Positions 50,390 through 59,389 of a DNA stretch of 64,000 nt are shown one piece after another. The stretch spans positions 39,042 through 103,041 of the forward strand of contig NW_004443767.1 of the NCBI RefSeq assembly GCF_000330505.1, written 5' to 3'. Position numbers and translations under genes: made by a program. The notes under the pieces are model-generated. The model saw nothing but the letters and a program-made list of their open reading frames with translations, had not been told where the DNA came from and ran no database searches. Origin of the DNA: Entamoeba invadens IP1 (lineage: Eukaryota > Evosea > Mastigamoebida > Endamoebidae). Numbering within the stretch: the stretch's first letter is position 1; each line of letters opens with the position of its first letter.

Positions 50390-51751
50390 CTACGCCTTCA
50401 GTAGAATATCCATAACATGGTCAGCAGCTTGTTTAGCTTCTTCTATAGTGTGAGCTTCTGCGATAACTCTGACTATTGGTTCAGTGTTACTTTTTCTGAG
50501 ATGGACCCAATACTTTTCAGTTGCGACATAGAGTCCATCTCTCTCGTCTATTTCTTGATTTGCGTATTCCTTCTTCACGTCCAAAAATGCTTTATCGACA
50601 TTCACTTTACTTCTGTCGACTTTACTTTTATAAATGGTGTATTGCGGAAGCTGTTGGACGATCTCTTTTAATGATTTGTTCTCGCGTTGCATCAAGTTAA
50701 GGACAAGAGAGGTCGCTACCATCGCGTCACGACCAATATGTACATCAGGCAACATAACACCTCCATTCCCTTCACCACCTATCACTGCTTTCTTCTCCGT
50801 CATCCCTACACCAACCTGGATCTCACCAACAGGCGTATTATAACACACACACCCATACTCTTTTGCAACATCCGCAGTCGCGCGCGACGACGACAAATTC
50901 TTGCACACCGCGCCACGCTTCCCGCAATACTTTAAAGCGAAGTAAACTGCGCAGACAAGTGTATACTCCTCTCCTATAGGACATCCATCACCACCTATTA
51001 AGACGCATCGGTCCACATCGGGATCAACAGCTATTCCAAGATCAGCGCCAACCTCTTTCACGCGTTTACACAAGTCCTTTAAGTTTTCCGGAATAGGTTC
51101 TGGTGTATGTGGGAAGTCACCTGTAGGAGCGGTGTTCATCTCAATAACTTCACAATTGAATTTGTGAAGTAAGTTCACCATAATAGGTCCTCCAGCTCCA
51201 CATACAGAGTCGATGACCACTTTAAAATGCTTTGCCTTCACATCTTCAGTGTGAATATATGGCAATTTCATTATTTTAGATAAGTGGATCTCGGCGGCAT
51301 CAGGATACATTTTAACGGAGCCATTTCCATTGCAAAAAGTCTTTTCCTCCGCTAACGTGAAGACGACTTGGCACTTCTCGGGGACAATGAATAACCCATC
51401 GGAGTCAACAAATTTAAGTCCATTCCATGGCTTTGGATTGTGACTCGAAGTTATTATGACACCACCACACGCTTCCTCATGCTGAACTATAACTTGAACA
51501 GTTGGTGTTGGGACTATCCCACATTGAAGAACATCACAACCACATTCTACTAAGGCTTTGTTCACTATCTCTTCAGCCCATGGACCACTTACACGAGAAT
51601 CTCGTCCAACTATGAACTTGTGATTCGTCGGATGCTCTTTTAATTGAGTCGTGGCAAAAGCTTTGACATATTTGATGATCACTTCGGAGGTTAAGGACTC
51701 ATGGGCTATCCCACGAATACCAGATAATGTCACCATCAGTGGAGCACTCAT
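50390..51751 (-). CDS. Phosphohexomutase, phosphoglucosamine/phosphomannomutase type
   Basis: 453 residues, the usual size for the alpha-D-phosphohexomutase family. Catalytic phosphoserine loop TSSHNP (Ser103), metal loop DPDVDR, sugar loop GGEGNGGVM and phosphate loop RKSNTEPIVRV are all present and in order, so an active enzyme is expected. The GEGNGG sugar loop and compact size resemble bacterial phosphoglucosamine mutases (GlmM) of the Bacteroidetes type more than eukaryotic AGM1. That would interconvert glucosamine-6- and -1-phosphate, feeding UDP-GlcNAc for glycans and cyst-wall chitin. Lateral transfer is likely but needs a tree. Start is the first ATG. Confidence 0.88.
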   Translation of the reverse strand: MSAPLMVTLSGIRGIAHESLTSEVIIKYVKAFATTQLKEHPTNHKFIVGRDSRVSGPWAEEIVNKALVECGCDVLQCGIVPTPTVQVIVQHEEACGGVIITSSHNPKPWNGLKFVDSDGLFIVPEKCQVVFTLAEEKTFCNGNGSVKMYPDAAEIHLSKIMKLPYIHTEDVKAKHFKVVIDSVCGAGGPIMVNLLHKFNCEVIEMNTAPTGDFPHTPEPIPENLKDLCKRVKEVGADLGIAVDPDVDRCVLIGGDGCPIGEEYTLVCAVYFALKYCGKRGAVCKNLSSSRATADVAKEYGCVCYNTPVGEIQVGVGMTEKKAVIGGEGNGGVMLPDVHIGRDAMVATSLVLNLMQRENKSLKEIVQQLPQYTIYKSKVDRSKVNVDKAFLDVKKEYANQEIDERDGLYVATEKYWVHLRKSNTEPIVRVIAEAHTIEEAKQAADHVMDILLKA

Positions 51752-52395
51752 ATCTCTTTCTTGTGATTATAAAAGTCTCAATCACTGCTTTTATATTATT
51801 TTTATTCACTCAAAAATTTTGAAATTTTAGAAAGAAAAAAGTCACATTTCGCGAGATTTTTTAATTAGGTTTTTTTGTGTTGTATAAAAACAAATTTTAT
51901 TATTTATTACGAAATTATTTATTAAAATTTATTTTTTATTATATTATTTGATTATCACTTTTTAAATTGGTGGAAATACAAAAATGGATTATTTAAATTA
52001 TTACTAAAAAAAAACACTTACAATTTAAATATAATAAAATTAACTATTATTAATAATTTAAACAATTTTTAATTTTGTGTCCGATTATTAGGAATAATGA
52101 GATTGAGATTTTGACAAAAGATCTAAAAAATAATTCGAAATATCAGAATACTAAATTAATTATTTTGAATTATAGATTTTTAAATTATGACTTTCTTTTT
52201 TTTAAATTATTTTTGTTATTTTAATATATTTTTGTATACTAATTTATATTATATTATGTAATAGAATATAATATAAATAATATAATAATTAAATAAAAGA
52301 AAAACTATTTATAAAAAATAGCACAACTTCATAGTAAAATTACAAACAAAAGAATTAACCTCGATTTACAGACAAATAACAGACAGACAGTACAC
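51752..52395. other. A/T-rich spacer
   Basis: No gene, RNA or repeat element recognised. Confidence 0.4.
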
Positions 52396-54845
52396 TCAAC
52401 ATCCCGACACTTTCCCAGCTATTTTGATACATGAAGACTCAAAAGCTTTTCCACAAATTCCACAAAACGCGTTTGTTGAAGCTTTGCAGTACCCACATGA
52501 GTTCATGGCACACTGTGTCGGGTCTGTATTTCTTGAGCAACTTGTAATAGTTAAACTTGGATAGTTTATAGCAACTATTCGATTGCACAAAAGTTGCACT
52601 TCGAAGACTTGTGAAACAAATTCCCTGGACGAGTTTCCACTCAACACTGGCGCGGGTAAAGAAAAGAGTTTTTGTGATATTGAGAACTCAAGACCATCAG
52701 GAAGGTTTGGGGTCGTTTTAATCGTTGGACTAAAACAATTCCACGGGACTTTTGGCATTAAGATGTGTGAAACTTCCTCGTTCTCTGTCACAGAGACGGT
52801 GTAGTACGACTTGTTCGCCACCTCCAATTCAAGAAACGCTATTGATTAGCTCGTTAAATTATATTTACATTTAACAATCATTTTAAATTAACGAGTTTCT
52901 TTACTTTCATATACTATATTATTATAATATTTTTTATAATAAAAGTATAGTATACAACAAACGTTGATAGACTGCAAGTAAAATGAGAACGAGGATTGCG
53001 ATGATTTGATAGAGTGCCAGAACGATAATAGAGAATTCGAATCTAAATCCGAACTTTATTCCAGCCTTTGCGACAAAATAGCACCCGACTGTAGCGACAA
53101 AAGCCAGAATGAGATAGATGATTGCGAAGAGCGACACTTTAATACCGAAACAAGTCGATAGAATTATTGCGATAAAAAAATAGGAGAAGACGAAGAACCA
53201 CATGACGTAATGCGATAGTTTGAATTTTTCACATTGAAAAACGCCAAGAGGAAGATATTTTTTTCTTCCGAGGAATTGCATGATTTCGTTTTTGTTACAA
53301 ATGACAAAGACCCACAAAACGATAGTAAAGAGAAAACAGCCACAAATCACAAAATACATCGACCCAAACACAACAGGGACGAAAATACTAACTAAAGAAC
53401 TTACTATACAACCCAATAAAAGAATAGGAACCGGCCCAAATAAATGCAGAGCGTCCGTCTTCCAATTTTTGAATTTTTCCGCATTGTCGATCTTCTCTTT
53501 TTCTTCACTTCTAATAATAGCTTCTAATTCACTGATTGCATCACTGACTCGTTCATTAATGATTTTATCCTTCTCGTTTCGCGTGAACGAGACGTTTCGT
53601 CGAATTTGTTTGAGTGATTCCAGTAAGACTGGGAGGACTCCCAAATAATCGACTGAGAGGTTTCCCGTGTCATCTTTAGTAACCAAGTCGGGAATGATCT
53701 TCTCGACTTCTTGAGCTATAAACCCATATTTCCTGTTATTTAAATCGTCTTTATAAGAATAGGTGACTCCGCTGAGTGACATAATACTTTCTAATGCACT
53801 TTTGATCGCAGTGATGTTCGTTTTGGAACGCATGTCCGAACGCACTAAAAAGCCGTTCTCGGCAAAGATCTCGCCGAAGATGTGTAATTGTTTCATTTGT
53901 GAAGATAATGTTTCGATGCGGATGAAGTCTTCTTTTGGATCGAAAGCTTGTGGCGCGTAGATATTTTGATTTTGTGCGTACAAATTGTAATTGAGTGTTT
54001 GTGGTGTCATTTCATTCTGTTGTGATTTTGTGACGCTTGTGAAATTTGTGATTGGAGTCACATTGTGCACTTTTGCAATATTTCTTGTGATTTGTGTGAC
54101 GGGCGCAAGATTCACATTTTGTAGTACTTCTTGTGAATGTTGTGAGACATATTGGATGTCATTTGTCACTGAATTTGGTGGTGTAAGTACCAAGTGATGT
54201 TTCTCGGACATTTCATTTGATGTTGTTTCCGCTTCATTTGACACATTAAAAGCAAACGGGTAATCATTTTGTGGGGAATTTGTTGCGGTGTTATATTTGT
54301 TACACAAAATGTTGTTCGACACAACATTCACGTTATTCGCCAGTTTCAAGACTTTTGAATCTTTCGAATAACTTTTGTCGGGCGGTAATTTGTCGACCAT
54401 TTTCACCATATATTGTTGACACATCTTTTTAACTATTTCTTTCTGTGGACACAATTTAAAAGTTGTTAATGCCAAGTTATTCGGATTATTCCCAGGCTTT
54501 GAACACTCCTCTCTTAAATGGGCATCCCACACGTGTGCGGTTAAATTGTATCTTTTCGTTATTAATTGTAATTGTTTGTAATTAACGAGCTGTTTTTATT
54601 GGCATTTTGTTTCATTTCTGTGTTTTAATTAAAGAGCTGTTATCATGAGTCGTGCGAAAAAAAGAAATTTCGTTAATTTAAAACAGCTCGTTAATTTATT
54701 TTTGAGAACTTGAGGAAGAATCAAACCGACTCTTTGGACACACGTTGCAACCTGGATACACACATACCCAGTTCTTCTTTCGCATTTGCTCAGTCCGTGG
54801 AATTGACGAGCTCTCGACTAAAAGAAGTTCTTGCTTCCCACTCAT
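52396..54845 (-). CDS. C2H2 zinc finger / S74 autoprotease / multi-span membrane protein (MYRF-like layout), three exons
   Basis: Exon 1 (54845-54727), exon 2 (54551-52963) and exon 3 (52838-52396) join with phases 2 and 1 into 716 residues. Intron 1 is 175 bases (GTTTGATTC to GAAAAG), intron 2 is 124 bases (GTTTGTTGT to CAATAG). The exon 1-2 join completes a classical finger, C28-x4-C33-x12-H46-x4-H51. An Asn/Thr-rich linker follows (about 90-250). Residues about 277-360 form a Peptidase_S74 intramolecular chaperone domain (SDMRSKTNI, then GFIAQEVEKIIPDL) with the Ser278-Lys283 dyad that cuts MYRF and phage tailspikes. A short coiled coil, about five membrane spans (about 411-569) and a Cys-rich C-terminus complete it. 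Expected role: trimerisation, self-cleavage and release of a DNA-binding fragment. Exon structure is inferred. Confidence 0.8.
52848..52898. repeat. Inverted pair of ACGAG motif inside intron 2
   Basis: AGCTCGTTAAATT (52848-52860) and AAATTAACGAGTT (52886-52898) are imperfect inverted copies within intron 2 of the zinc-finger/S74 gene, matching the recurring family core. Confidence 0.5.
54580..54696. repeat. Foldback/MITE-like element with 17-bp inverted ends
   Basis: AATTAACGAGCTGTTTT (54580-54596) and its perfect inverse AAAACAGCTCGTTAATT (54680-54696) bracket 83 bases. The element lies wholly within intron 1 of the zinc-finger/S74 gene. A partial internal copy, AATTAAAGAGCTGTTAT, starts at 54628. 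No coding capacity. Confidence 0.75.
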
Positions 54846-55429
54846 TTGTATTAATAGTTCTTTTTTTGTTTGTTTTTAATTATTCTTGATTTTATATAAT
54901 GTGTTTAAATATAGATTATTTATAATTTTATTTACTATAACATGTTGTGGACAAGATGTAAAAATACTGACTTGTTTATTTAAAATCTCTCAGTTTTGAC
55001 GTCATTTGTAAAACAAATTGTATATTTATAGTTTGTTTCTATAATTATTTATCTATTATTTTTTTAATTTATAATTATTCTTGAATAATAATATTATATT
55101 TTTATAATTATATTGAATTAAATATATTATTATTAATTATAGTTTAGTGATACAATACATTTAGTTAGACATTTTAGTAAATAACTAAATTGAATTGTTT
55201 AATTGTTTAATTAATGAAAAAAAATTAAATTATAAAATTTTAAAATAATTTTTTTTGTTATTTAAATTTTTATTTATTTAAAAAAAAAATGATGATTCAA
55301 TATTATTAAAAAAATCATTAATTGAATCAATTGAAATTAATTTTAACTATTACAAATATAATAAAAAATTCTATCCAATTGATATAATTTGCCGGAATGA
55401 ATGATAAATAAATAAAACTCATTTGGAAA
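54846..55429. other. A/T-rich spacer between divergent genes
   Basis: No gene seen. The first 30 bases next to 54846 form the short leader of the zinc-finger/S74 gene; the rest is simple A/T-rich sequence. Confidence 0.4.
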
Positions 55430-57361
55430 ATGAACTTTAAAACGGTTCAACATCTGATAAACGAACACATGAGCTCCACTAAAATCATTGGTATAACTTT
55501 TACTGACACTCAAGTCAGTCTATCTCATTTTGGTCAGAATACCGTTGACGTATCTTGTTTTTCCCATTCCGTAAGTTCAAAGCCTTTTTGTTTTTACTAT
55601 AATGGTAGTAAATTAACCTTTTTTGAAGATGCCAAAACGAAAGAGGGGTGTATTAACTATCTTTGTGAATTAGACGCTTTGGAACAGAAAATCAACAGAA
55701 ACTTCGATTTACAAAATTTAGTCCAAGACATCTACGGGGTCTGGGCCCTTTTGATCTCAAAACTCAAACTTCTTATAACGGACGTTTTTGCGTGTCCTCT
55801 TCGCTATGTTGTATGTCTCCCGACGGGTAGTGACTGTCGTCTAGAAAGTGTAGTAAAGACTTCATTTAGCACGAATGAAATGGAGGTGATCAAAATAGTT
55901 CATGCGAATTCAGTCATTGGTCTTCAATTTGCGCGAACGGTACTTTTGCGACAAAATGTCGAGCCGAAAGTAGTCGCGTGTGTTGTGACGGATGACTTTT
56001 GCACGACGGTGACGGTGTTCATGTGCGACACGTTTAATGTGATTGAGTTGTACTCGAGTCGCCTGAATGTTGGTCAAAATGTCTTTGCGGCACTTCTGGC
56101 GACTTTTCTGTTTCATCAAGAAGTGAAGAAAGATCGCGACACGTGGAGTCAATTTCTAATTAATAATGAAAATCCCTTATATTCCTGTATCTCAGCGTTT
56201 TATGAAGAGAAGTTAGACTCTGTGTATTTCAAGTCGTATGAGGAGGAGTGTATTAAAGTCGAACGCAATGATATAGCAGACCTTTTCAATAGTGAAGTCG
56301 TCAAAATATTTCAATTCTGTGATAATGTCATTCAAAAGGCATTAGAAATGCTACAAAATTTGAATTTAACATCAGACGACGCACTCTCACAATTCAGAAA
56401 TGCAGCGCTCGACGGAGTTAAAGTCGAGTTTGCAGGAGCACATCAAAATTGGTTTGTAACAGACCAATTTGCTGGGAGGTATACAATAGTCGCCGGCGTC
56501 ACCGCGAAAAATGTGATATCGGAAGGCGTCGGCTTTTATGTTCGGAAAATGGAGTTCAAAACGTTACCAAAGAAAGAAGAACTTCTTCTTCAAGACTTCA
56601 ATGCAAATGTCAGTGTGCAACAAGTCGTTTTGAAGAATCAATTTTACATTGAAAGTTGTCAACGAAGACAGCAAGTCGAATTACTTAATAGTACTTTAAT
56701 AGTACCAGAAAACTATATAATTACTATAACAAGTGACTTGCTGTGTTCCTTTGGAAAGTCTCAGATGAAGGAACGTGTCACTTTCTATGACGAAGAAGGG
56801 AAGGAAACAGTGAAGGACGTGACACTTTGTACTTTTGACTTAACACAATTTCAAACCCATCGAAGTAATGTTTTTGAATTTGACATTTCAAAGGTCTTGG
56901 GGGTATGTGGGAGGACAGAGTGTTACACAGAGATGTACGACGAGAGTGGAAAATATTTGTGGATGGACGCAATACGAGGAGACGATTTTGGGCCTAATAA
57001 ATATGAGTGTGAGCCAATTATAAAAGGCGTCTGTGATACTATAGAAGATGTATATAACGGAATTGTTCATGTAAGGATGGAGGAGGGATTAATAAGTGTA
57101 CCAGAAATAAGAGATAACGATGAAAAGAAGCGACAAACATTGAAAGAAGTCATTAAAAAAGGAGAAGAAACGGAACTTAATGCAAGTCTAGTCTTAACTC
57201 TGAAATCGCAAATTCAAAATAAAGAAATCGATGAATTGACGAAAGGAATGAGTGACGAAGAAAGAAGATCACTTCGAAGAGAAGTTAATAACATCTTTTT
57301 GAAAAATGTTAAGCTTCAAGATATTCAAAATAAATGGAACGAATTGAAAAGGAAATACTAA
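55430..57361 (+). CDS. Divergent Hsp70-like protein
   Basis: 643 residues, Hsp70-sized. The N-terminal 400 residues follow the actin/Hsp70 ATPase pattern at low identity: IIGITFTDTQVSLSHFG for the phosphate-1 strand, CPLRYVVCLPTG, VIKIVHANSVIGLQFA for the NEPTAAAIAYG helix, and VVACVVTDDFCTTVTVF for phosphate-2. C-terminal part resembles the substrate/helical region and ends in a charged helix. The glycine-rich nucleotide loops (DLGTTNS and DLGGGT in Hsp70) are not kept, so ATP binding is doubtful. Could be an Hsp110/Hsp70-derived protein of unknown role. No ER signal or KDEL. Single exon. Confidence 0.5.
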   Translation: MNFKTVQHLINEHMSSTKIIGITFTDTQVSLSHFGQNTVDVSCFSHSVSSKPFCFYYNGSKLTFFEDAKTKEGCINYLCELDALEQKINRNFDLQNLVQDIYGVWALLISKLKLLITDVFACPLRYVVCLPTGSDCRLESVVKTSFSTNEMEVIKIVHANSVIGLQFARTVLLRQNVEPKVVACVVTDDFCTTVTVFMCDTFNVIELYSSRLNVGQNVFAALLATFLFHQEVKKDRDTWSQFLINNENPLYSCISAFYEEKLDSVYFKSYEEECIKVERNDIADLFNSEVVKIFQFCDNVIQKALEMLQNLNLTSDDALSQFRNAALDGVKVEFAGAHQNWFVTDQFAGRYTIVAGVTAKNVISEGVGFYVRKMEFKTLPKKEELLLQDFNANVSVQQVVLKNQFYIESCQRRQQVELLNSTLIVPENYIITITSDLLCSFGKSQMKERVTFYDEEGKETVKDVTLCTFDLTQFQTHRSNVFEFDISKVLGVCGRTECYTEMYDESGKYLWMDAIRGDDFGPNKYECEPIIKGVCDTIEDVYNGIVHVRMEEGLISVPEIRDNDEKKRQTLKEVIKKGEETELNASLVLTLKSQIQNKEIDELTKGMSDEERRSLRREVNNIFLKNVKLQDIQNKWNELKRKY

Positions 57362-58036
57362 GTTTTTTTTTGTTCTGTTTTTTAGGAGTAACACCTTTAA
57401 TAACTTGAAACATAATTGAAGTGGTCTAATAATTGGGAAATCTCGAGTTTATTAAATGTTTTCCCCAATTTTTAAAAGTTTATTATATACATAATAATAC
57501 ACACGTTGAGAAAGGGAAAAACATCAAATATATTTTATTTATCTTTAGATATATACAGTCTGTTTTTTAATCTTATCCAATACCTTTTGGACCATTAAAA
57601 TTGGAATATTTCGGGAAGCAGTCCCAAAAATCTATCCAAATTGTTTCGAGTTTTTTCACGGGTTATCTATTGCCCGATGTTTACAAAAAAAGCTATTTTT
57701 TGGCTACCTGATAACGTTAAAAGACTGACTCTATGTAAAAACAAGGGAGCTATTTTTGATTGTTAAAAATGGAAATAGAAAAATTGGTTTTTTCATATAA
57801 AGTTTTAAAATGAAATCATTTAAATATGTATTTATAGTATTTTGTTGATTTTTTATACAATACACAATTTTAGGTGAAATGATCGATTAATATTTCATAT
57901 TAATTATTTGAATTTGAATTTCTAATTTAAAAGTGAAATAATGACCAAAATATTAAGATAAAAAGATATTAAATTGGGATGAATAAATTGATGATTATAA
58001 ATAAAAGGTGTTAAACTAAGTTTTTTACATTGTTAC
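57362..58036. other. Spacer holding the possible relic
   Basis: A/T-rich apart from the patch at 57571-57766. No RNA gene or repeat recognised. Confidence 0.4.
57571..57766 (+). pseudogene. Possible frameshifted coding relic
   Basis: Within A/T-rich spacer, a patch of higher G+C reads as 46 open codons (PFGPLKLEYFGKQSQKSIQ) and then, after a shift of frame, LPDNVKRLTLCKNKG before a stop. The second part recalls LP-x-VKxLTL units of FNIP/LRR proteins. It has no ATG and no neat ends. The minus strand of the same patch also reads open in pieces, so strand is uncertain. Confidence 0.25.
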
Positions 58037-58948
58037 ATGTCAAAGGATGTAGATCTCCAACAAAGTAAAGATGTTTTGATAAAAAATTTGTTTGAAAGTG
58101 TTACTTTGGGATCAAAATATAAAAATGAACACTTTTTGGATTTTTATTCAGAGTGTAAAGATAGTAAGGAGTACATCGATGGGTTTACTCGCGAAGTTAT
58201 TGAAATGAATTCAAAAATGAAAAAGATTCTTATCAATAAAACAATTCAATGTGATTTACAACGTCAACAAGTTCACAAATTCACAAGTTCAATAGAAAAA
58301 GATTGTAAAATAAAATGTGAGGAACAAATACCGTCTGATTCTCTTCAATTTGGATGTGAGTCATTTGACAAGCATTTTATTCATATGAAATCTCATCAAA
58401 GATTGATTTCTGAAGAGAACACCTTATTTCTCAACCACTTTGATACGCTTCAAAATAAAATATTCAAAGAATTCAATTTGAATGAATTTAAAATAATATT
58501 AGATATCGATTTTTCACAAAAAGATGAACATATATATGACACGTTTTACAAAACAGAATGGAAAGAAAACACACTCTTTCTTATTGTTGCCGAAAATGAA
58601 AATTACAAAGAAGACTTTTTTGGGTGTTTTGTTCAACAAAAAATGAAAGTGAATTGTTGGATTGATGATCCACATATCTTTATGTTCAGTTTCTTTAATA
58701 AGTTCAAAACAATTAACATCAAACCACCAAATGAAAAGTTTGCTATATATGTTTGTGACCACACTAAAGATATACTGTTTGCAGTTGGTCTTGAAAGCGC
58801 AAACGATATTCTATTCTTAAAACAAACAAATGAAAGGAAAGACCCTACTATCATTTTAACTTATTCTGCTTTTGATTATAAAAAGGAAATATTTTTTGAA
58901 CCCAAAATAGTAATACCAAAAAGATTCTATGTATTTTCTTTTAGATAA
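58037..58948 (+). CDS. TLDc-domain protein
   Basis: 303 residues. Helical N-terminal half (about 1-135) with a likely coiled coil is followed by a TLDc-like domain (about 140-300): FKIILDIDFSQKDEHIYDTF, NTLFLIVAENENYKEDFFGCF, CWIDDPHIFMFSFFN and FAIYVCDHTKDILFAVG, matching the large Entamoeba TLDc family pattern of a cold strand-rich domain with DPxxFxFS. TLDc proteins elsewhere act in oxidative-stress resistance and V-ATPase regulation; the Entamoeba role is unknown. Base composition is lower in G+C than in the housekeeping genes nearby. Single exon. Confidence 0.65.
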   Translation: MSKDVDLQQSKDVLIKNLFESVTLGSKYKNEHFLDFYSECKDSKEYIDGFTREVIEMNSKMKKILINKTIQCDLQRQQVHKFTSSIEKDCKIKCEEQIPSDSLQFGCESFDKHFIHMKSHQRLISEENTLFLNHFDTLQNKIFKEFNLNEFKIILDIDFSQKDEHIYDTFYKTEWKENTLFLIVAENENYKEDFFGCFVQQKMKVNCWIDDPHIFMFSFFNKFKTINIKPPNEKFAIYVCDHTKDILFAVGLESANDILFLKQTNERKDPTIILTYSAFDYKKEIFFEPKIVIPKRFYVFSFR

Positions 58949-59389
58949 GACACTGATTCTTAATTGAAAATCATTGGTGTGTTAAAACATGTTAATTGAT
59001 CAACTTATTATTATTCTTCAATAAAATCAAATAAAATATTAATTTGATACTTAATAATGTATCAAAATATATCATTTCAAAAAATTGATATTGTAAATTA
59101 ACATACTTATAATTTCAATACAATATACAAACAATGTTTATTATTTTCGATTTTCAAAACACTATAAAACACGAGTAAACATGAAACTAATTCATTGTTA
59201 TAAAAAATAAAATTATTATAACAAAGTAAATTTGATTATTTAAACAATCAATAACTTATATTTGACAAGTCCACATCATAATTGTGACAATAATTAATTA
59301 ATCGTTTATGAGTTGTTTATTTAAAAATAACATAATTTATAAAACTTGTATATATTAAACATACATAACAAATTTAACAAAAAATAACT
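58949..59389. other. A/T-rich spacer between convergent genes
   Basis: No gene seen. AATTGAAAATCATTGGTGTG just after the TLDc stop is probably 3' UTR. Confidence 0.4.
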
